A DNA stretch of 64,000 nucleotides from the NCBI RefSeq assembly GCF_000497045.1, contig NW_015961960.1, positions 2,853 to 66,852 on the forward strand, read 5' to 3'. The stretch comes from Kalmanozyma brasiliensis GHG001 (taxonomy: Eukaryota > Basidiomycota > Ustilaginomycetes > Ustilaginales). Both the position numbers and the translations under genes were made by a program. Positions 9,564-18,981 of this stretch are shown here, piece by piece (position 1 is the stretch's first letter; every line of letters starts with the position of its first letter). The notes below the pieces were generated by a model. It was not told the origin of the DNA and ran no database searches. It saw only the letters and a list, made by a program, of their open reading frames with translations.

Positions 9564-11693
9564 CTAACTCATCCTCTTCGGGATGGTGACGAACTCCGGA
9601 TCGATGTCGAGTTCGGCGTAGTTTCCGACGAGCTGGTCAAGCAGGGGATTGGGCATGCAGATCATCTTCTCTTTGCCCGGCTTCTTCGATGGATTGCTGA
9701 CGAGAAGAGGTAGGACAGGCGTAAATCTCTCTCGCGTGACATCGTCCCTGGTCTCGAATTCACCCTTGTAGGCAGATTCGGAAGCCAGCGCCACGCCCTC
9801 GGTTGAGTGCTTCTTCCTTGACGGCTTGTTCTGCCTCTGCGACGTCCTTTCGTACAGATAGAGGGCAGCTTCTGCTCTTTTCTTCGCCTCGTCACGACTG
9901 CATCCTTGTAGCAGGAAGAAGCGATGACACAGAAACTGGCACAAATCATGCACGAAGAATGACTCGGTGGAAAGCGAGGAGACCTTGATGAAGATACCGA
10001 GCGTATGCAGTTTCGGCAATATAACCCTGACTGGTGTTTGAGAGTCGTCGCCGTCCATTTGAAACTCGACAAGTCCTTTCAGAGTGAGACCACCGGTGTA
10101 CCTGAACCACAGATTCAGTTCTTTGAGATGCTGCAGTTCTGCTATGGCCCACATGATCTTCTTGGTCGCGCTGTCCAACAGAGGCAGCAGGATGTCAAGC
10201 CTCTTCAAGGATGGACTGCGAGAGATGACATTGACCGGCTGATCCTTGGCAAGCTGGGTGGTTGTGAACCTGGTGCGAAGGGCGTTGTAGGTGAGCTCTT
10301 GAAGGGCCGGAAACTCGCAGCGGGTCCAGACTTCGCTCCAGACGCCGTTGAGCTTCAGCAGGCGCGGAAAGACGAGGTCCTTTCCGACGTCCTTGGGCGT
10401 CTCATCTCGTTCGAAATGATCTTCAGACCACGTGACACCGGGCCGGTCGATCCACTCGCGTAGCGTTGGAGCCATGAGGTCGATGGCGGCGGCGAATCCG
10501 GGGTCTCTCTGTCTCCAAAAGTTGATACCGTGGACCACTTCGATGCCCTTCATGTGAGGAACAAACGGAACGTGAGGATGATGAGACTCGAAAGGACCGC
10601 AGTCGACGTCCGGATTGGCAAAGAAATACTTGAGCTTGAAAGGCCACGGTGTCTTCGTGAACATATACGTGTCGTAGCACATGCGCTCGATGGATTTTTC
10701 TTCCGAAGGCTGATGTGCGCAGCGAATGTCGACGCTCTCGAGGTTGGGGCAATACTGATAAAGCTCCTTGTAGCAACGCTCTTGATTGCGTGTCGCGAGG
10801 GCCAGATGAGTGAGCGTCTGTGCGCTCGGTCGCAGTGCTTCCAAGATGGGTGCTACGTCATCAAGCAAGATAAAGCCCTTAAGCGTTACGCTCGTCAGTG
10901 TGCCGGCAGACTTCCGATGGCACGTCTCGATTGCAGCGACGCACGCTTCGATAGTGTCGCGGACCCACGCCCGCTCCAAGCGCTTGATTCGTACGAAGAC
11001 AAGATGCTGCCAAAGTTCGCAGATGTTCCTGAAACCTCGATTGGAGTTAGCTAGATGAATGCGATCCGGCGGGTCGAGGTAGTCCGCGATTGCCAAAAGC
11101 ACTTCGGTGGGAAGACTGAGAATCGTGATAGGTGCAGGGTCCCTGATGCCATCTGTCCTCGGCCTTTTCCCGCCATCCGGGCACCGTTCGACCACGACCG
11201 AGCGCTTGAGGCCTCGTTGATTGCTGTTGGTGGCTGCTCCGGACTCGCCAAGACCACCTGGAAGTGCGTGCGTGTCATCTTGGATGGTGATCCCAAATTG
11301 TGAAAGTAGCGCTAAGGTACGATTGGCATCGGATACCGCCAGTGAAAGGAGTCTGAGCGCCTGATAGGCCTTGAAACGAATTTGCAGAGTGGAGCAAAGC
11401 CTCCGGACGCCCTGGACGTCATTCAGCGCTGGCGCGTTCGTACTCTCCTCGATGGCCTGCGACGCAAGCTCAACGACCCTTTCATAGTCGTTCTGAGCCC
11501 AAGCCGCTGCTACGGTGGTCGGCGGAGTGCGATTCGTGATGACTCTGGTCAGTCTGGAATCGACAGCAGCCTCGACGTCCGCATGTCGCTGCCAAACGTC
11601 GCGGCGATCATTATCCCGAGGCTCGACTTCTGGTGTGCCTTCGCGAGAAGGTTCGGAGCTCGCGGACGGCAGCTGTGCTCGCTGAGCTTCCAT
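9564..11693 (-). CDS. F-box protein with N-terminal helical repeat region
   Basis: F-box proteins are substrate-recognition subunits of SCF ubiquitin ligases and bind Skp1 through the F-box. The predicted protein has 709 residues starting at the ATG at 11693; the frame continues upstream only from a TTG codon. An F-box of the form ILSLPTEVLLAIADYL lies near residue 190. Before it, around 40-130, a TPR-like helical region (Ala-Ala-Ala-Trp-Ala-Gln-Asn-Asp-Tyr-Glu) can be seen. After it comes a long leucine-rich region with LTSVTLKGF- and LKELNLWF-type strands that suggest degenerate LRRs. The order TPR, F-box, LRR resembles the Dia2/Pof3 type, but I would not assign orthology. The C-terminus is basic and rich in Lys/Arg/Ser. 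The substrate is unknown. Confidence 0.82.
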   Translation of the reverse strand: MEAQRAQLPSASSEPSREGTPEVEPRDNDRRDVWQRHADVEAAVDSRLTRVITNRTPPTTVAAAWAQNDYERVVELASQAIEESTNAPALNDVQGVRRLCSTLQIRFKAYQALRLLSLAVSDANRTLALLSQFGITIQDDTHALPGGLGESGAATNSNQRGLKRSVVVERCPDGGKRPRTDGIRDPAPITILSLPTEVLLAIADYLDPPDRIHLANSNRGFRNICELWQHLVFVRIKRLERAWVRDTIEACVAAIETCHRKSAGTLTSVTLKGFILLDDVAPILEALRPSAQTLTHLALATRNQERCYKELYQYCPNLESVDIRCAHQPSEEKSIERMCYDTYMFTKTPWPFKLKYFFANPDVDCGPFESHHPHVPFVPHMKGIEVVHGINFWRQRDPGFAAAIDLMAPTLREWIDRPGVTWSEDHFERDETPKDVGKDLVFPRLLKLNGVWSEVWTRCEFPALQELTYNALRTRFTTTQLAKDQPVNVISRSPSLKRLDILLPLLDSATKKIMWAIAELQHLKELNLWFRYTGGLTLKGLVEFQMDGDDSQTPVRVILPKLHTLGIFIKVSSLSTESFFVHDLCQFLCHRFFLLQGCSRDEAKKRAEAALYLYERTSQRQNKPSRKKHSTEGVALASESAYKGEFETRDDVTRERFTPVLPLLVSNPSKKPGKEKMICMPNPLLDQLVGNYAELDIDPEFVTIPKRMS

Positions 11694-12461
11694 TGCTCGA
11701 AAACGGTCGTTCTGAGATCCGAGGCAGCGGCAGGTAGAATCGCTCGAAGGACACGCTTCGCTTGGACCTTGTGATCGTACTATGGCTGAGCCAAAGAGTA
11801 GCGTCACCGCGTCACTGATGAGAGGCTTGACGTACAATGATGACCAAAGCTCTCGCACGGTATGCTGTGTCGATCTTAGACCCGACCTCGTCGCAAGATT
11901 GGTGGCTGTCAAGATGGCCTCGGATGACGAAAAAACTGCGCAAGAAGGTCGACGAGTGGTCGAAAGGAAAGAAGATGGAGAAACCGAGATGGAGGGCGCT
12001 ATTTAACCTTTCGAGCTTGATCAGATGCGCAGCAATGAAGCTGGCCAAGGCAGGCAGGAGGACAGTCAGGAGGAAGAAGGAGCTGCGAGAAAGCAGCGCA
12101 TACACGCATGGTGACTTTTGGAGAAAATGGCTGAGTCGACAGCACGGACCTTCTCATGTCGCCCGTCTGCTGCGCCGCTTCCCTCCGTAAGCTCAAGCAC
12201 CTCTCCCGCCACTTCGGCTGGGCCGACAGACCTCTCAAACGAGGCGCAACAGCAGTCTTTTCGCCTTCGAGCGGAGGCGCTGCTGCGAGTTGCTTGCTGC
12301 TGCTGCTGGGCTCGACTGAGCGCAAAGCAGTTGGCTCGAGCGCCTGTCTTTCGAAACAATCACATCGACGCTGGCTAAGCTGACTGTATCTCTCGCCTTG
12401 ATTCACGGATCCGAACGATGGATGAAAAGCACTGTTTCTTGCTGCGGCGAAGGGACTGTGT
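11694..12461. other. intergenic between two minus-strand genes
   Basis: This 768-bp stretch contains the promoter side of the F-box gene and the 3' side of the proteasome gene. Overlapping short frames on both strands carry no recognisable domain. A GCT/CTG-rich patch near 12290-12310 is simple sequence. Confidence 0.6.
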
Positions 12462-13312
12462 CTACATCTCGGCAATCAACGCTTGCAGCGGTTCCTCCTT
12501 CATGATGGCAAACTGACCCGACTGGCGGCCGTCCTTGGCGGTCCTCGGTGTGACGGTGGCGAGCTGTACGTTGTTCTGGTCCAGCTTCTCCTCCATGACC
12601 TGCTTGAGCACGCGCAGGCACAGGATCTCGGCCTCCTTGAGTGTCATGTCCCTTCTGTACTTGTCTTGCAGCTCGGTCTGAGCACCTTCCGAGCCGCTGC
12701 CGATGGCTTTGGCGTCGTACCTCACGAACGTGCCCGATGGATCCGCGTGGTAGAGCTGTGGACCCTTCTCGTCGATACCAGCAATGAGGAGTGCGACGCC
12801 GAAGGGTCTCGACATCATGGCCTCGTCACCGGCTGTCGACTCTCCGAAGCGAAGCGCCAGATCGCACACCGCCTGCGTCACCGACTCGACCTTGATCTCC
12901 TCGTCGTATGTGAAGGCGTGGTTCTGCGATGTGACACGCGCGTGCTCGATCATGGTCCTCGCGTCGGCGGTGAGACCGCTCATCGCCGCGCCCAGGTGCT
13001 GGTCCACCTCCATGATCTTTTCGATCGACGACGACTCGAGTAGCTTGGACTGCACTCGCTTCTCGACACCGAGAACCACTCCTTCCTTTGTCGCAATGCC
13101 GACAGTTGCTGAGCCGAGCTTGATGGCTTCTAGTGCGTATTCGACCTGGAAGAGACGTCCCTCGGGCGAGAAGGTGTTGACACCTCGATCTGTAGATGGC
13201 ACAACGGACATGGTCAGTCGGTCAGTGACTGCGGCTTAGGTCAGCAAGATCGGCGGCGTTGAGTGATGTGCCCAGGCTGCTACTCACCATACTCGGATCT
13301 TGTCAAGAACAT
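12462..13312 (-). CDS. PUP2: 20S proteasome subunit alpha type 5
   Basis: This is a subunit of the outer alpha ring of the 20S proteasome core, which gates entry of unfolded substrates. The exons are 13288-13312 and 12462-13189, giving 250 residues. The first exon is only 25 nt, encodes MFLTRSEY and ends in the first base of an Asp codon. The intron 13190-13287 (98 bp, GTGAGT..CTACAG) is followed by the family signature [19 protein letters not shown]. An unspliced reading would start at an in-frame intronic ATG (13211) and lack the conserved N-terminus. The characteristic GSGSEGAQ and [11 protein letters not shown] stretches are present. No active-site Thr is expected in alpha subunits. The length matches the family. 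Confidence 0.96.
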
Positions 13313-13999
13313 GACGGATGAAGCTGGCGCGAATGTGCAAGCGGGAAGCCGAGGGACTGGGAGAGACCGCGAGGCTGTCTAGCTTCGGACGAGAAGGCTG
13401 CGTGTTGGAGCCCTTGCAGATTGATGGACGTGGAGGAGCAGCTCGCAAGAAACTGTCGCTGGGGATGGTGAGCTAGTCGAGCTGAAGAGGCGATGTTGGG
13501 AAGATGATGTGCAAGAGGATGGCGTGTGCGAATGCGAATGCGAAGCTCTCTTAGTGTGTGGAGCAATTCCCGCCCTAAAAGTGTTGTGGTGGCCCCGACA
13601 CGCGTTGCTAACATTCACTGAAAATTCAAGATTGCGACAGCACTGCTCGCGAGGCCCTTTCGAAATTCGATCACTCTGTGCCGCACCATCGACGAAGCTT
13701 TTGACTCGTATCGCCACATTGTCATTGAGCTGTTCCTCGCGCACTGTCCGTCGAATGTCGGCATCGCTTCACGAAGCAAGATCAGAACAGCAGTTTGCAG
13801 TCGAGCTGCGTTGCCTGTCATGAGAGTTGCGAAGCCTTCGCTTGTGTCTCAAACAATCTGACCACACACTCCTAGCACGCAGGCGCTCCATCTTCATGTC
13901 AATGCACGCCGTGCGTTCTGAATGAAAGTTCGATTGATTGTCCAAATGAAAGACTAGACGATGCTGATCCTGCGTGAGAAAAAGGCCGAACGCGGACGT
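13313..13999. other. intergenic
   Basis: This 687-bp region holds the promoter of the proteasome alpha-5 gene and the 3' region of the hydrolase gene. The small frames show no recognisable content. Confidence 0.6.
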
Positions 14000-15748
14000 C
14001 TACCACTTGCGATCCACGAGCATCCTCCTCGACTCGGAACTCAAATAGCTTTGAGCGTCCCACGACATGTCAATGTCCTTGACATGATCCGCGGTAAAGA
14101 TGATCGGAAGCGCGGTAAAGATAATGAAAACCAGACCAAGCGAGCCTGCCAGCAGGCCGATGGCCACCTTTTCGTGCGCCGGTGTTGCAAAGGCCTTGAC
14201 ACCCTTGACCTTCTTCTTCTTGTCACCTGGGTTGGTAGTGTTGGTGATGTTGGCGTTGCGAACCATGAGATCGTCGTAGAAGAGTCGCTGAATTGACGTG
14301 TTGGCCGAGTACATGGCGTAGTCTTGATGCGTAGCGTTGGCGACGTAGTCGAGCGTGTGCTTGATCGGGAATTTGCCCCCCAGGGCGGGGAAAGCTGTAG
14401 TGTTGGAGAACTGCAACGCAAACTCGGAACCTCGGTCCAAATGGTTGCCTCCCTGCCATCGAGCTTGGCAGTGCGAGTCTCCGAGACCCACGTCGAGCAA
14501 GGCAAAGTTGTACGAGATCTGACGACTGAGGAAGCGGTTGATGACGGCGGTCTTGTTGGCAAGCACGTCACGTCGCGCGTAGGGCGTGATCTTGGACTGG
14601 TTGCCATTGAGTCCGTACGGCCATGTGTCCCATTCGTCGCCGGCCTGACACGTGTCGTTGACGTTCATGTAGGGGCGCGAGTCGATGAGCCACGCCCACG
14701 AACCTGGGTTGCCAATCCAGAAGCGTATATTGTTGTCGTACGCCTTGGTCTTCTTCATGAGCGCGTATCGCTGAGTGGCCTGGCCTCCCATCGAGTGACC
14801 TGCCACGACGACCTGGTTGAGGTTCGGATAGGTCTTCTTGTTGAAGAGGGTCTCGATGAGCTGGTCGACGGCGGCGTAGCTGGTGACGCGATGCCTCATC
14901 ACGGGGTTTCTGCAACCTGCTCCACGCTGCCAGCCGGAACCGTGGAAGACGATCTCGTTGGATCTCGCAGCACCGGCTTGAAGGTCCATCTGGTTCAACA
15001 TGGCGGGGGCGAGGATGAGGAACGAGTCGTTGGTGGCGCCTTGTTGAGCAAAGTTGTCGGAGACGGCAACACTTCGAGCATTCATCATGAGGTTGGCGTA
15101 CTTCCAAACGTCGCGTGGCTTACCAGGCCAAACGACGATGGCACGAAGCACCTTGGTGGGATCCGGGTTGTTGGTCGCGTAAAAAGGTAGCACACCGGAT
15201 TCGTTGCCGAACACGTTGTAAACGGTGAAAGTGCGATTCAAGGTAAAGCCAGGGACGTCAGGAAGCTCCTGCCAGCCGCCCTCGTCCGAACCGTTGGTGT
15301 TGGCGTTGGGTGCAAAGTAGGTGGCGTTGTTCCATGGGTAGTTGTAGTAGCCGTCTCCTTGCAAGAGGTTGCCCGACGTGTCTGCGTTGCCGTTGGCGTT
15401 GCCCGCGACACCGGGAATCTGCTCTACGGCCTGAGCGGCAGCGATGGGATCTGTGGGAGCTTGCGTGACGACGGCGTCTTGCGTGGCCTGAGAAGGCATC
15501 TCTAGGGCAGCAGCCGTCGGTGCTGGTGCTGGTGCCGGATCTTGACGTCTAGCCAGACGAGGATGCGAGCGGCGGGCAAAGTTGTCGGTGAACAAAGGCA
15601 AGGCATCTTGAAGGGAAGGGTCTCTCCCTTGGAGGTCAAAATCGATGCGATTCAAGCGTGGTGTCGAAGCTGATGCCTGCTGGAGCGTCGCTACGATGGT
15701 GAGGAGGGCGAGGGCGCTTATCGCCTTTGCCTTGAGGAAGCGACGCAT
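14000..15748 (-). CDS. secretory-pathway alpha/beta hydrolase with C-terminal membrane anchor
   Basis: The 582-residue product starts with a basic, hydrophobic leader (about 1-27, ending in Ala-Ser-Ala) typical of a signal peptide. A dibasic Arg-Arg-Gln site near 67-69 precedes a Pro/Ala-rich linker, suggesting Kex2-type processing. The catalytic domain (about 165-490) has the nucleophile elbow GHSMGG with Ser319 and a late HTLDY/HLDRG region that may supply the His. Several Asn-X-Ser/Thr sites are present. A hydrophobic helix near 528-551, preceded by Lys-Lys-Lys-Lys, is followed by a tail of about 31 residues, so the enzyme is probably a membrane-tethered, lumenal or cell-surface hydrolase. 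The substrate is not predictable; esterase-like family membership is inferred. The ATG at 15748 was chosen because it directly precedes the signal peptide. Confidence 0.85.
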   Translation of the reverse strand: MRRFLKAKAISALALLTIVATLQQASASTPRLNRIDFDLQGRDPSLQDALPLFTDNFARRSHPRLARRQDPAPAPAPTAAALEMPSQATQDAVVTQAPTDPIAAAQAVEQIPGVAGNANGNADTSGNLLQGDGYYNYPWNNATYFAPNANTNGSDEGGWQELPDVPGFTLNRTFTVYNVFGNESGVLPFYATNNPDPTKVLRAIVVWPGKPRDVWKYANLMMNARSVAVSDNFAQQGATNDSFLILAPAMLNQMDLQAGAARSNEIVFHGSGWQRGAGCRNPVMRHRVTSYAAVDQLIETLFNKKTYPNLNQVVVAGHSMGGQATQRYALMKKTKAYDNNIRFWIGNPGSWAWLIDSRPYMNVNDTCQAGDEWDTWPYGLNGNQSKITPYARRDVLANKTAVINRFLSRQISYNFALLDVGLGDSHCQARWQGGNHLDRGSEFALQFSNTTAFPALGGKFPIKHTLDYVANATHQDYAMYSANTSIQRLFYDDLMVRNANITNTTNPGDKKKKVKGVKAFATPAHEKVAIGLLAGSLGLVFIIFTALPIIFTADHVKDIDMSWDAQSYLSSESRRMLVDRKW

Positions 15749-16941
15749 GTTGCTGCGGCGAATCGAATCTGCTGCGGGAGACTGGGACGCTGAAGTTAAT
15801 GGCGAGCAAGAGGCGACTCTGAGGCGGAGGTCTAAGAGACAAGATCGATGCAGACGCTCCAGGCGCTGTGCTGATCGAAGGGCAAGGTATACGGAATGAG
15901 AACGTCGAACCAGGCTAGCTGATCTCGTCACGGACGCGATAGGGTGAACGAGAGTGAGAAGACTGCAGGTGCAAAGGACAAGATGATGCTCGATCAATGA
16001 GAAGAGGCTGGCAGATGGGGACGAGGACGAGGTGAAAGAGAGACAGAAAGCGTTGGTGGATCGACTTTGCTTGGAAATTTGGCTATTGTTCGAAAGAGCG
16101 GCGGCAGCATGCGTGGTTGCCGAGCGTGTGGAAAGCACAGCGTGATGTGTGTGTGTGTGTGTGTCTCTGAGACAGGGCCTCTCAGGGGAAGAGGAGCGGG
16201 CGCGTGGGCACTGACCCAGCTGCTGCTGCTGCTCCGTTGTCTAGCCGCTGAGTTGGCAGAAAATTGCAGGTCGCGTGTGTGACTGACTGCCTGACTAACT
16301 GAGTCCTCGGCAGGCTGTGTGTGTGACTGTGACTGGCCGTTAGCATGCTGCTGGATCGGAGCTCGAGTTTTCTGTTAGTCGTGCATAAATCGACGCGTGC
16401 CTCTCTTCTCGCCCTGTGTGCCGCCAAACCGTGTGGTGAAGTCCGAGGCGGGAGCGCGGCAATTCCTCTTTTCTCTCACCTCAAAAGTCACACTTTCGAC
16501 CCACCAAGCCACACGGCAACCTTCGGCCTGGCTGCATCCACACCCGGCTTGACGCTCTGTGCCTCATTGCAAACAGACTTCGGTCCTAATTGGATCAAAG
16601 CGCGGCGTCTACTCTACAGCAACAGGTGCATGCTATGAGCGAAGTCTGCTTCCCCTCAGGACTGCACTGCAAATCTCAGGTCGCCGCTTACCGCCGTGAG
16701 GGCGTCGCTCAGCAGTCCGGCGTCCAAGGGTCCCGTTGCAATGTCATGACCGTCGCGGAATCAGGCAGGCGCAAAGCGAGGGCGATGCAATGACGGATGT
16801 TCTCTGGATTGAGTAGCAAACAAGAGCAGATGCTGTCCAGACGAGTGACAAGAAGGTCGAAATGCTTTCTCATGAGCAGATCAGTATTGCAGACGGATGT
16901 GTCACTGGCGACGAGGTGGGTGCACAGCTATTTCCTCCAAC
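15749..16941. other. intergenic with TG microsatellite
   Basis: This 1.2-kb stretch lies between two minus-strand genes: the hydrolase promoter and leader at 15.75-16.1 kb and the 3' region of the dioxygenase gene near 16.9 kb. No gene is recognised. It contains a (TG)n run and several shorter GT-rich patches around 16.31-16.33 kb. Confidence 0.6.
16146..16164. repeat. (TG)n microsatellite
   Basis: About nine TG dinucleotides in a row occur in the upstream region of the alpha/beta hydrolase gene. Confidence 0.9.
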
Positions 16942-18102
16942 CTAGAGCTCCTCGTGGGCAGGACCCTCACTGCTGGGCACCCATGGCTTGGTCTTTCCAC
17001 CACCGGTGGTCGGAACCCAGCTCTCGTCGACCACCACCGAGCGGTTGACACCCACAGTGATGTAGCCGATCAGTCCATCCGTCATGACACCACCGAGCTT
17101 CTCAACGTCAAACGTAGGGAAGTAGCCGCCGTCGTGCGAGACCTGGTAGATCTGCAGCGAGTCCTCCCAGTTGCGCGTTCGTCCTCGCCCTGGCAAGTCG
17201 GCGATCGGGTTGGTGTTGTACGGCCACACCTTGTCCATCATCATGTTGAGCTCGTCGTCAAAGAAGAACTGTCCAGTGTGGATCAGCCTGCCAGATCGGA
17301 AGGTGCCGTTGGGGAGCACCTGCCAGTCGTTGTGGAGCTTGACGTGGACATGCGTAGCTCGTCCCGTGTAGTAGCCGGGGAAGACACTGGTGAACTGAGC
17401 AACGCCGTTCTTGTCGGTGGGCAGGGCACCTCGAAGCCATGACTCGTGCGTGTTGGTGCGGGGGTAGGCAGAGAGGAGACCCTTTCGCACACCGGTCGAA
17501 GCCGGCTGTTCGTCCTTGAGGTGCGGCGCCGGGTCAGGGTGGCCCGAATAGTGACCGGTAGCGTTGGCGTGCCAGAGGTCTACGAGGATGTTGGGGATGG
17601 GCTCACATGTGTCGACGTCAATCACGCCAACGTCCATCTGGAAGTGTACGCCGAGCTGCCAATCGGCCATGTTGGCACGAATGGGGTGATCTTCGGTGTG
17701 GTAGTAAGGCCCGGGAGTGGTCTCGGGTGACAGGACACACGTCGAGTTGCGGATCTTGCTCTCGACGACGGGGTCACATGCCATGATGCGCTTTCCCTTC
17801 TCCTCGAGTGCCTTGATGCCCTTGGCAGCAATCTCGCCATCGATGCCGAGCTCCTCGAAGTAGCCGTCAATGAAGAGGTTCTTGTTCTGTACTGAGTCGC
17901 CGCCAAGCACCTTTTGCGCCCACGACTTCTTGCGCGCGGCAGTCATAGCAGCGATGGCAGGTGCGCAGTGGTAGGCTGCATGCTGCTGATCGAGGAACTT
18001 GACAACTTCGTCCTTGCTTTCGGGACCGTGTGCTGCTACGGATGGAAGCAGTGTCAACGAAGCGGCCGCAGCCAGAGCGGTGAGGGGGGCGCTGAACCTC
18101 AT
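16942..18102 (-). CDS. secreted intradiol ring-cleavage dioxygenase
   Basis: Intradiol dioxygenases use non-haem Fe(III) to open catechol-type rings between the two hydroxyl groups. The 386-residue protein has a signal peptide (about 1-24, Ser-Val-Ala-Ala) and a single catalytic domain (about 120-330). The expected ligands are visible: a Tyr in GPYY (131-134), then Tyr, Arg and two His in GYYTGRATHVHVK (243-255, His251 and His253). DLWHAN (about 175-180) is another family hallmark. Intracellular catechol and protocatechuate dioxygenases lack a signal peptide, so this belongs to the extracellular fungal branch, whose substrates are poorly defined. A TATATA box lies about 77 bp upstream of the ATG. 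The gene is divergent from the decarboxylase/lactonase fusion gene, which suggests a shared aromatic-degradation role. Confidence 0.93.
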   Translation of the reverse strand: MRFSAPLTALAAAASLTLLPSVAAHGPESKDEVVKFLDQQHAAYHCAPAIAAMTAARKKSWAQKVLGGDSVQNKNLFIDGYFEELGIDGEIAAKGIKALEEKGKRIMACDPVVESKIRNSTCVLSPETTPGPYYHTEDHPIRANMADWQLGVHFQMDVGVIDVDTCEPIPNILVDLWHANATGHYSGHPDPAPHLKDEQPASTGVRKGLLSAYPRTNTHESWLRGALPTDKNGVAQFTSVFPGYYTGRATHVHVKLHNDWQVLPNGTFRSGRLIHTGQFFFDDELNMMMDKVWPYNTNPIADLPGRGRTRNWEDSLQIYQVSHDGGYFPTFDVEKLGGVMTDGLIGYITVGVNRSVVVDESWVPTTGGGKTKPWVPSSEGPAHEEL

Positions 18103-18981
18103 TGTGTGTGCGAACGAGAATGGACGAGCAGCGTACGGAGAGGAGGTGAGCGGAGCAAGAGCAGATGAGTTTCAGTGATATATAGAGAGAGAGAGGCTCG
18201 ACCTCAGCCAGGGCTGACCGGACAAGGGCGGGGACGAGCAGCAGAACAAGGAGCGCTTGCCGAGCAGTGGAGCCAAAATAATTCTTCCGGCTATTTGGAA
18301 TCAGCTGCTCGCCAGTGGCTGCCCAGGGATATCACGGCTTCTCGCGTTTTGGCTCTTCGTTCATCCGCTTCATGGTTTCGAGGCAGTCAATCTGAAGGTC
18401 CCCACACTCTTCTCCTTTCAAGCGACTCGAGGGTCGTCGAAGCGAACCTCTTTGACTTGACTCGACACGGAACATTATCGACAGCAGCCTCGCACTCGAG
18501 CTCAAGTCGAGCAAACGTAATCAGCGTGCGTCTCACGGTTCATTGCCAGCCCGATTCTCTGGGGACCGCCCTGGGCAAGTGAAGAGCTCTCTTCGCACCA
18601 CGCCTGAATGGCTGAAAGAGAGTGTCGACGTCAAGCCGGTCGTCGGATTGGCAGCAGAGCCGCCGGTGCGGATCGAGTTTCCGTGCGCTTGCCCTGGCTA
18701 TAACCGGGCGGATGAATGTTCTTCCTCACGGTGCATCGGTGCGCTATTTCCGAAGACCCTTTGAGCTCGACCTGAACAATTAGCCGTGCCTGCAGCTGGG
18801 CCGGCACGGTCCGTGCTCTGGCGCTGTCAATCCTCCACTTCGGGCTGATGAGGAAGAAGTTCTTGCGGGGTCGAGCTCCCTTCATGTCTGACCACCTTTG
18901 AACACCTCAAGCTGTGCCATCGACCTTCGATCAGCCATCCACGACGTCCGCCAAGTGATTCGGTCGCATCGATATCTCAAG
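18103..18981. promoter_or_regulatory. divergent intergenic region between dioxygenase and fusion enzyme
   Basis: These 879 bp separate the start codons of the minus-strand dioxygenase and the plus-strand decarboxylase/lactonase fusion. The arrangement allows shared control. A TATA box and a GA-rich run (about 18183-18193) lie on the dioxygenase side. I did not recognise a specific activator site. Confidence 0.5.
18179..18184 (-). promoter_or_regulatory. TATA box of the secreted dioxygenase gene
   Basis: TATATA sits about 77 bp upstream of the dioxygenase ATG at 18102, a normal core-promoter distance in fungi. Confidence 0.5.

Noticed and set aside
13190..13211. ATG at 13211 as the start of proteasome alpha-5
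   Set aside because: It lies inside the intron; the spliced 25-nt exon restores the conserved family N-terminus with correct phase.
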